Shown here: piece after piece, positions 6,953 through 12,259 of the stretch
Position numbering within the stretch: the stretch's first letter is position 1
Layout of the letters: every line of letters starts with the position of its first letter
DNA from: Elusimicrobiales bacterium
GTDB taxonomy: Bacteria > Elusimicrobiota > Elusimicrobia > Elusimicrobiales > UBA9959
Direction: 5' to 3'
NCBI GenBank assembly: GCA_026419335.1
Contig: JANZZP010000055.1
Coordinates: forward strand, 1-12,259
DNA length: 12,259 nucleotides
The notes under the pieces: model-generated
Seen by the model: only the letters and a program-made list of their open reading frames with translations
What the model was told of the DNA's origin: nothing
Databases searched by the model: none
Made by a program: the position numbers and the translations under genes

Positions 6953-7790
6953 TTAATATATCATTAATCGCATTTTCAAGCATTACAGAAATAACATGCA
7001 ATCTATATTGTTTAGTAGATCTATGATCTGTTATTGGGGATATTTCTTGGAGGATAAGTTTTTTTGCATTTTCTATAACTGATAAATTAATTTTTTTAGA
7101 TTCTAAATATAGCGACGTTTTTAAAGCAACTATTATTTTGGGAGCAACTGAAGAACAAGCTATTTTTACATCATAAAACACACCATCATTATTATATGTT
7201 GTCATACATAAGCCTGCTTTAGCTATCCCAAAAAGAGTTCTTGGCATAATCTTTTTAAAAGAAGATTTTTTCTCGCGTAATGGGATTAAAAAACCCTCTA
7301 TTAATTCATTAGGTTGTAATACAGTTTTCCTAACACCACAAACAACATCTTCAATAGATAGTATTCTCTTCCTATTTTGTAAATTCAAGATAACCTTAGC
7401 ATCACAACTAACTAATGCTAAAACTCCATCAGCACAAGGAGATGCATTTGCTAAATTACCTCCAAGTGTCGCTATATTTCTAATAGATGGACTTGCATAA
7501 TACTCAATTGCTTTAAACAATCCATTTGCATACCTTTTAATATAACTACTTTTAAAAAGCTCAGATATTTTTACAGCTGAACCAATAAACAAAAAATTTC
7601 CTCTAATTTCTATTATATTTATCTCTTCAATGTTGTTTATATCAACAATCAAATCTATATCTTTATTTTCTTCTCTCAAAAGCGGAACAATATCAGTTCC
7701 ACCTGCTATATAACAAATATTCCCTTTAAAATATTTAGTTTTTTTCCATAACTCTGAAAGATTTTTAGGAATTATAGCTTCTTTTATCAT
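6945..7790 (-). CDS. xdhB: Xanthine dehydrogenase-type FAD-binding subunit, 281 aa
   Basis: This is the medium flavoprotein subunit of a molybdenum hydroxylase. It passes electrons from the iron-sulfur clusters to FAD and then to NAD or another acceptor in the cytoplasm. FAD-binding motifs are AGGTDI (29-34) and TLGGNLANASPCAD (108-121). The C-terminal CO-dehydrogenase-flavoprotein domain is marked by SPITDHRSTKQYRLHV (251-266). The length is normal for the family. There is no extra 4Fe-4S loop of the 4-hydroxybenzoyl-CoA reductase type. The ATG overlaps the end of the 2Fe-2S gene by 26 bp, and AGAG upstream is a modest ribosome site. Its own TGA overlaps the ATG of the peptidase-barrel gene. 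The symbol follows E. coli naming (B = FAD subunit). Confidence 0.92.
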   Translation of the reverse strand: MIKEAIIPKNLSELWKKTKYFKGNICYIAGGTDIVPLLREENKDIDLIVDINNIEEINIIEIRGNFLFIGSAVKISELFKSSYIKRYANGLFKAIEYYASPSIRNIATLGGNLANASPCADGVLALVSCDAKVILNLQNRKRILSIEDVVCGVRKTVLQPNELIEGFLIPLREKKSSFKKIMPRTLFGIAKAGLCMTTYNNDGVFYDVKIACSSVAPKIIVALKTSLYLESKKINLSVIENAKKLILQEISPITDHRSTKQYRLHVISVMLENAINDILND

Positions 7791-8247
7791 TAATTACTCT
7801 CCATACTGCTTTAAATATCTTATCATAGCCACTACATCTACAAATATTTCCGACAAAATGTTTTTTTACATCATTTTCCGTGATTTTTTTATTATTCTTA
7901 ATTAAATCTGTAGCTGCAATTACTATGGCAGGGATACAAAAACCGCATTGGACAGCACCTTCCTCCCTAAGAGCTTTTTTTACAGAAGTCGAATATTTAA
8001 TTTTATCCACACCTTCAATAGTAATTATTTTTTTACCATCAACTTGAAATGCCATAACTAAACAAGAATTTACCATCTTATTATTTACAAGGACTATACA
8101 ACTACCACACTCCCCTTGTTCACATCCCTTTTTCGTACCTTTCAATTTTAATACATCTCTCAAAAATTCAATAAGTTTTAAATTTGGATTTATAAAACCA
8201 TTAAATTTCTTTCCATTAACTACACATCTAAGATAATAATATTTCAT
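7765..8247 (-). CDS. xdhC: Xanthine dehydrogenase-type 2Fe-2S subunit, 160 aa
   Basis: This is the small electron-transfer subunit, which carries two 2Fe-2S clusters between the molybdenum site and FAD. The N-terminal plant-ferredoxin-like domain has Cys42, Cys47, Cys50 and Cys62 (GCEQGECGSC, then SC). The C-terminal helical domain has Cys101, Cys104, Cys136 and Cys138 (QCGFC and GNICRCSGY). All eight ligands are present, and the length matches CoxS/XdhC-type proteins. There is no Tat or Sec signal, so the enzyme is cytoplasmic. Its ATG overlaps the TGA of the preceding FlgO-like gene by four bases (ATGA), with GAGGAG about 11 nt upstream, and its end overlaps the FAD subunit by 26 bp. The symbol follows E. 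coli naming (C = Fe-S subunit) and should not be confused with the XdhC maturation factor of other species. Confidence 0.95.
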   Translation of the reverse strand: MKYYYLRCVVNGKKFNGFINPNLKLIEFLRDVLKLKGTKKGCEQGECGSCIVLVNNKMVNSCLVMAFQVDGKKIITIEGVDKIKYSTSVKKALREEGAVQCGFCIPAIVIAATDLIKNNKKITENDVKKHFVGNICRCSGYDKIFKAVWRVINDKRSYNS

Positions 8248-8975
8248 TTAGTAGTATACTCCTCAAGTATATTAAAAGAATCATCAGTTACAATAACAGT
8301 TTTTAATGGATCTTGAAAGTATATCTTAAATAAATTATTTTTAACTGTTGGATATTTAGAACAATCAATAATCTTACATGAAAAATCTACACATGAAAAT
8401 GAATATTTTGATACTTCTTTTTCAGAAGCAATTTTAATTAGTTCTGGATATTTGCACTCTGGAGTTGGTTTAAAATTAGAAACATCAGTCGAAATAAATT
8501 TTTTTGAAGGATAAATTTTTTTCCCCCCATCCCAAATTGGAAAAATCTCATGGGTAAGTATATTTAAAATATCAAATTGCGGAGCTTTTATAATTCTACC
8601 CCTTATTTCTATAACATCTCCAATTCTTGAAACACTACCTATTATAAATATATCTGTGCCAATTTCTTTAAGTATTTTTATGTAATTATCCTGATTAATA
8701 TCTCCTAAATTCTTAATCCCAAAATTTTTAAACTTTAACCCTGCTACCATAGGGTCAACAACTTTAAGATTACTATTTTTTACTAACGATTCAACCAACT
8801 TTTCGGTAAATATTATTCCATCACGTGGAATTCCATCTGTACTCTCAAAGTATATAACCGCAACCCTATTAGAAAAAGAACTAATAATACTTTCATAATC
8901 TTTGGCAATGGTTTTTATATCTTGCTGACAAAAAATTAAAAAAGAAGTTATTTTTAATAAAAAATAAAATATCAT
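8244..8975 (-). CDS. Exported FlgO/CsgG-like protein inserted in the xanthine dehydrogenase operon, 243 aa
   Basis: A hydrophobic N-terminus (residues 2-15) ends SFLIFCQQ. It could be a signal peptide cut before Gln17, or a non-canonical lipobox with Cys16 as lipid anchor. Residues about 37-142 fit the FlgO/CsgG/TolB-N type alpha-beta fold. RVAVIYFE is the first strand, followed by a helix, then LKVVDP, then GTDIFIIGSVSRIGDVIEIRGRII, the typical 'ad.vl.G.v...gd.v.i.ar..' hairpin. The C-terminal part (150-243) is unfamiliar and contains four Cys (174, 195, 200, 205) that could form two disulfides. An envelope role is likely; no exact function is known. It starts at ATGA overlapping the molybdopterin-subunit stop, behind the excellent ribosome site GGAGG (8982-8986), and ends at ATGA overlapping the 2Fe-2S start. 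Its presence between enzyme subunits is unusual. Confidence 0.75.
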   Translation of the reverse strand: MIFYFLLKITSFLIFCQQDIKTIAKDYESIISSFSNRVAVIYFESTDGIPRDGIIFTEKLVESLVKNSNLKVVDPMVAGLKFKNFGIKNLGDINQDNYIKILKEIGTDIFIIGSVSRIGDVIEIRGRIIKAPQFDILNILTHEIFPIWDGGKKIYPSKKFISTDVSNFKPTPECKYPELIKIASEKEVSKYSFSCVDFSCKIIDCSKYPTVKNNLFKIYFQDPLKTVIVTDDSFNILEEYTTK

Positions 8976-11212
8976 AATTTACCTCCATATATTTTTTCAT
9001 ATATTTTCTCTGGTATAATAGGTAATGAGTTAATTCTAACTCCACAAGCATTTTTAATAGCATTTCTAACTGCTCCAGCAACACCTATCAAAGGAAGCTC
9101 TCCAAGCCCTTTAGCACCATATGGACCTCTATTATATTTTTTTTCAAAAAACTTGATATTATAATTAGGAACATCTATAGATGTTGGAACGGCATAATCA
9201 CTTAAATCTGGATTCTTTATAATTCCATTCTGAACACAAAGATTTTCATAAATTGCAAAACCAATTCCTTGTAGAAGCCCACCGCATGCCTGTACTAATG
9301 CTAATGTTGGATTTATAACTTTTCCACAATCTAAAGCTGCATAGATATTTTTAACCCTTACTACCCCTGTTAATACATCAACCTCAACTTCACATGCAGT
9401 TGCAGCATACGAATATACTTCATAAGCATCACCTTGGCCATTTTCAATTTTAAAAGAAGTTTGTGGAGCTATATACCATCCTCTATCAGACATTTTTAAT
9501 TTTGACAACCAACATTCTTTAACCACATCTTTAAATGAAATAGATTTGTTTGAAGATTTAAAAATACCATCATATAATAAAATCTTCTTAGAAGAAAGAA
9601 TTTTCGATGCAGTTAATATAAGATTTTTTCTAAGCGTTCTACATGCTTCAATAACAGCATTCCCACTCATAATAGTAGTTCTTGAAGCAACTGTTGGTCC
9701 AGAATCAGAAATCTTTGATGTATCAACATTTTCAACATATATATAATTAACAGGACAATTAAGCATTTGCGCAGCTATCTGTGAGATAACTGTAAAAGCA
9801 CCTTGTCCCATTTCAGTATTACCAATATTAATTCTAACGGAAGCATCCTGAGCAATACTTACAGATGCTTCTGCTCTATCTAAATACTTCCCCTTTGCTC
9901 CTAATCCAACTCCATAGTAAGTGGCTGAAAAGCCAATTCCATGTTTTATATTAGAAGATTTATTAAGTTTTAAATCTTTATTCTTTGTTTTTCCATAAAC
10001 CCATTTTATACACTCTTTAAGTCCAATAGAGCTTCTTATAACTTGAGAAGTTGCTGTTAATCTCCCTTTGTCAAGAGCATTAATTAACCTAAATTTAATA
10101 GGTTCGATACCAACTTTATTTGCCAAATCGTCTATTAAAGATTCTTGAGCAAAACTTATTTGTGGTTGTCCAAAACCTCTAAATGCCCCACAAGGAGGTT
10201 TATTCGTTTTAACTGCATAGCTCTCAATAAAAACATTTTCTATGTGATATGGACCAGCTGCATGCACACTACCACGCCATAAAACTATAGGACTTAAAGT
10301 AGAATAAGCCCCACCATCAAGTATATATCTAACTATACAGCATTTAAGTTTTCCTTTTTCATCACAACCATAAATAACTCTAGATCTCGAAGGATGTCTT
10401 CTTGACATTGAAAGAAAATCTTCTTTACGATTATAAGTAAGTTTTACTGGTCGTTTTGTAATATAGCTAGCAATAGCAGCATGCGCCGCAACCAAAGCAG
10501 GGACATCCTCCTTACCACCAAACCCACCACCAATAACTGTCTGGATAACTTTAACTTTTGTTGATGGCAATCCAGTAATTGAACAAACAGCATCTAAAAC
10601 ATAAAAGGGACATTGAGTAGATGAATAAACAGTTATTGTACCATCTAAGTTGTATATAGCAACAGCAGACTGAGGTTCTAAATAACAATGCATCTGATAT
10701 CCAGTTTCAAAATCTCCTTCAACTATATATTTACACTTTGATAATTCTTTGTGCGGATTTCCTTTTTTAATAAAATAATTTGAAAAATATTCACCTTTCT
10801 CAAACGCTTTTATCATATCTTCATTATATGGTAATTTATTATAATCTATTTTTACCTCTTTAAGAATTTTTTCAATCTTATATTTATCCTTAGATACAAT
10901 TAATGCAATTGCTTGTGAGTGAAATTCAGCAGTGTCTATAGCAAGAAAAGGATAATCCTTATCAACAAGATGCCAATATTTTTGAGCAGTTATGTCTTTA
11001 TGCGTAATCAAACAAACAAATGACTCATCATTACCTATATATTTTATACTATTTATCTTAATCTTTGGGAATGGACTTCTAACGGTAGCACAATAAAGCA
11101 TTCCTTCAAACTCAATATCATCAGCAAAGATAGCTTTGCCATCAAGTTTTATATCAGCATCCTGTCTAACAATATTTCTCCCAACAAAAAAATTTTCTCT
11201 ACTTCTCAACAT
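8972..11212 (-). CDS. xdhA: Xanthine dehydrogenase-type molybdopterin-binding subunit, 746 aa
   Basis: This is the catalytic large subunit, which hydroxylates a purine at the Mo-pterin centre using water. Numbered from the ATG at 11212, Gln200 (STQCPF), Glu235 (GGGFGGKE), Arg313 (LWRGS), Arg345 and Phe347 (GAFRGFG) have exactly the spacings of bovine Gln767, Glu802, Arg880, Arg912 and Phe914. The catalytic base is Glu705 (GAKGLGELP), and TEMGQG (466-471) is the cofactor loop. Glu and Arg at the 802/880 positions mark xanthine/hypoxanthine enzymes, while aldehyde oxidases have other residues there. The CO dehydrogenase Cys loop is absent. The usual substrate-stacking Phe1009 seems to be Tyr432. 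An in-frame TTG at 11227 would add five residues, but the ATG is preferred since neither has a ribosome site. The start overlaps the receiver gene by 14 bp and the stop overlaps the FlgO-like gene (ATGA). Length is normal for a separate large subunit. Confidence 0.94.
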   Translation of the reverse strand: MLRSRENFFVGRNIVRQDADIKLDGKAIFADDIEFEGMLYCATVRSPFPKIKINSIKYIGNDESFVCLITHKDITAQKYWHLVDKDYPFLAIDTAEFHSQAIALIVSKDKYKIEKILKEVKIDYNKLPYNEDMIKAFEKGEYFSNYFIKKGNPHKELSKCKYIVEGDFETGYQMHCYLEPQSAVAIYNLDGTITVYSSTQCPFYVLDAVCSITGLPSTKVKVIQTVIGGGFGGKEDVPALVAAHAAIASYITKRPVKLTYNRKEDFLSMSRRHPSRSRVIYGCDEKGKLKCCIVRYILDGGAYSTLSPIVLWRGSVHAAGPYHIENVFIESYAVKTNKPPCGAFRGFGQPQISFAQESLIDDLANKVGIEPIKFRLINALDKGRLTATSQVIRSSIGLKECIKWVYGKTKNKDLKLNKSSNIKHGIGFSATYYGVGLGAKGKYLDRAEASVSIAQDASVRINIGNTEMGQGAFTVISQIAAQMLNCPVNYIYVENVDTSKISDSGPTVASRTTIMSGNAVIEACRTLRKNLILTASKILSSKKILLYDGIFKSSNKSISFKDVVKECWLSKLKMSDRGWYIAPQTSFKIENGQGDAYEVYSYAATACEVEVDVLTGVVRVKNIYAALDCGKVINPTLALVQACGGLLQGIGFAIYENLCVQNGIIKNPDLSDYAVPTSIDVPNYNIKFFEKKYNRGPYGAKGLGELPLIGVAGAVRNAIKNACGVRINSLPIIPEKIYEKIYGGKL
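8982..8986 (-). promoter_or_regulatory. Shine-Dalgarno site of the FlgO/CsgG-like gene
   Basis: GGAGG on the minus strand, six bases before the ATG at 8975, is the best ribosome site in the window. It is encoded within the last codons (Gly-Gly-Lys-Leu) of the molybdopterin subunit. It fixes the start codon and suggests the exported protein is made efficiently rather than only by read-through translation. Confidence 0.75.
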
Positions 11213-11576
11213 ATGTTTTAATTTCAAAACAAAGTTTTTCTATATCAACAGGTTTTGCAAAATATGAGGAAGCCCCCATATTTACTGCCTTAATCCTATC
11301 AAGAGGTTCTACATATCTTGCTGACATCATAATAACTGGAATTGATGAAAATTTTGGATTTTTTTTAATAATATTTAAAAATTCAAAACCATGTATGCCT
11401 TCTAAATGTACATCAAGTATTATTAAATCTATATCATTTGAAGCTATAAAGACAAGAGCATCCTTAACATTATCAAAAGCATACACATCTATTTTATTAT
11501 GTATTTTTTCTTTTAAACTATCTTTCAATGTATCAATAAAATTTCTATCATCATCAATTATAAGAATCTTTTTCAT
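11199..11576 (-). CDS. Stand-alone response-regulator receiver domain, 125 aa
   Basis: The protein is a complete CheY-like receiver and nothing more. The acidic pocket is at Asp8-Asp10 (IIDDD), the phosphorylation site at Asp55 (LIILDVHLEG), the switch Ser at 85 (MMSA) and the conserved Lys at 108 (AKPVD). There is no output domain, so it must act through protein contacts, as in CheY or Spo0F-type relays. No histidine kinase is in the window. The ATG overlaps the stop of the phosphoesterase gene (TAATG) and is preceded by GGGG with a 5-nt spacer. Its end overlaps the molybdopterin-subunit gene by 14 bp, or 28-29 bp if the upstream TTG is used. The partner and output are unknown; assignment to the receiver family is firm. 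Confidence 0.92.
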   Translation of the reverse strand: MKKILIIDDDRNFIDTLKDSLKEKIHNKIDVYAFDNVKDALVFIASNDIDLIILDVHLEGIHGFEFLNIIKKNPKFSSIPVIMMSARYVEPLDRIKAVNMGASSYFAKPVDIEKLCFEIKTYVEK

Positions 11577-12259
11577 TAATACCCCATTTCAAGACGATCA
11601 ATTAATAATTGATGCATTCCAAATTCTTTCATCATATCTTGAACTTTTTTTATATCATAATTTACTCTTATAAGTTCAAACATCATTGAATCTTCATCAA
11701 ATATACCAAAACTTGCCATAGCATTACCATCTCTGGGCTGTCCAACAGAACCTGGATTAATGAAAATCTTATGATATTCCTTAATTTTTATTTTAGCAAA
11801 TGGTTTTATAAAATCTCCTTCTATTTTTCCCTCAGGATTAATAGAAAAATACATCGGTATATGAGTATGGCCATAAAACAATATATTAGTATTCAAAAAC
11901 TTTAAATTCTCATTACATTGCATTTCACTTAACAGATACTCTTTAAGAGGATTCTTAGGTGAACCATGTACAGTAGTGTATTTTTGTGTCTCAATTTTTA
12001 GTGGAAGTGACTTAAACCATTCTATCATATCCTCTGTTAACATCTTTTTTGTTATTTCAATACTTTTTTTAGCATATTCATTAAACCATCTTATATCAAT
12101 TTTTTCAGCTATAACTGCATCATGATTTCCCATAACAATTTGAATATTTTTTAAATTTCTTATTTCATTTATACACTCAATTGGTTGAGGGCCATATCCT
12201 ATGATATCACCACATATAATGAAACTATCAATATTTCTAGAACTAATATAAGAGAGAAC
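11576..12259 (-). CDS. YfcE/MJ0936-like metallophosphoesterase, 5' end outside the window
   Basis: The frame stays open to the right edge (12259), so the protein extends beyond the internal ATG at 12133. The 227 visible residues contain most of the calcineurin-like metal-binding motifs. These are GDIIGYGP (bases near 12211-12188), GNHD (starting with the codon after the ATG at 12133), TVHGSP, YGHTHIP and INPGSVGQPRDG. The first motif (DxHGN) should lie just upstream, outside the window. The family (COG0639/PF12850-like) hydrolyses phosphodiesters or phosphomonoesters with two metal ions in the cytoplasm; the natural substrate cannot be read from sequence. The gene ends TAATG, sharing a base with the receiver start, so the two are co-translated. 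The internal ATG is not a start because it would remove the GD motif. Confidence 0.93.
   Translation of the reverse strand, partial: VLSYISSRNIDSFIICGDIIGYGPQPIECINEIRNLKNIQIVMGNHDAVIAEKIDIRWFNEYAKKSIEITKKMLTEDMIEWFKSLPLKIETQKYTTVHGSPKNPLKEYLLSEMQCNENLKFLNTNILFYGHTHIPMYFSINPEGKIEGDFIKPFAKIKIKEYHKIFINPGSVGQPRDGNAMASFGIFDEDSMMFELIRVNYDIKKVQDMMKEFGMHQLLIDRLEMGY

Noticed and set aside
9546..9746. Plus-strand open frame inside the molybdopterin-subunit gene
   Set aside because: It is antisense to a strongly conserved catalytic gene and has no ribosome site or recognisable content.
11213..11227. TTG start five codons upstream of the molybdopterin-subunit ATG
   Set aside because: There is no ribosome site, the extra residues MKLKH are not part of the family pattern, and an ATG is available at 11212.
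11576..12133. Phosphoesterase as a complete 185-aa protein starting at 12133
   Set aside because: The same frame is open to the window edge and contains the GDIIGYGP metal-binding motif, so the ATG is internal.

Overview
The window is about 12.3 kb of very AT-rich bacterial DNA (roughly a quarter to 30% G+C by eye). The organism is a diderm (Gram-negative-type) bacterium. Three proteins end in the C-terminal aromatic residue typical of outer-membrane beta-barrels, and one of them carries an Omp85-type barrel. Promoters look like classical sigma-70 sites (one is a perfect TTGACA-N17-TATAAT), which argues against Bacteroidota. The genetic code is standard, with TGA used as a stop. The sequence alone does not fix the phylum; low-GC spirochaetes, Elusimicrobia-like or other candidate diderm phyla are all possible.

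Left part, plus strand (1-2161). The last 15 codons of an outer-membrane barrel gene are followed by a strong GC-rich terminator (69-111). Next come a porin-like outer-membrane protein (146-1411) and a small winged-helix protein (1634-2161). Both complete genes have a -10 box so close to the start codon that the predicted transcription start falls on the ATG, so they look like leaderless mRNAs. The winged-helix gene has a perfect sigma-70 promoter surrounded by TTATCAA-type repeats that could be an operator.

Centre (2162-3148). This is a convergent intergenic region of almost 1 kb with no convincing gene. It has extreme A-over-T asymmetry on the plus strand, one reasonable plus-strand promoter and one weak terminator-like hairpin. 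It may be a decayed gene or a non-coding RNA locus.

Right part, minus strand (12259 down to 3149). Seven genes overlap one another without a gap and an eighth follows after 36 bp. In transcription order they are: a metallophosphoesterase (5' end outside the window), a stand-alone receiver domain, the molybdopterin subunit of a xanthine dehydrogenase-type hydroxylase, a FlgO/CsgG-like exported protein, the 2Fe-2S subunit, the FAD subunit, a metallopeptidase/beta-propeller/Omp85-barrel fusion, and an exported HEAT-repeat protein with its own -10 box and Shine-Dalgarno site. The three hydroxylase subunits should form one cytoplasmic enzyme. Its active-site Gln, Glu, Arg, Arg and Phe are present at exactly the spacings of bovine xanthine oxidase, which points to a purine substrate. 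No Mo-cofactor insertion factor (XdhC/CoxI/MocA-like) lies in the window.

The unusual features are the exported protein wedged between hydroxylase subunits by two ATGA overlaps, the outer-membrane peptidase fusion coupled to the FAD subunit, and the leaderless plus-strand genes. Whether the envelope genes and the hydroxylase share a function or only a compact transcript cannot be decided from sequence alone.
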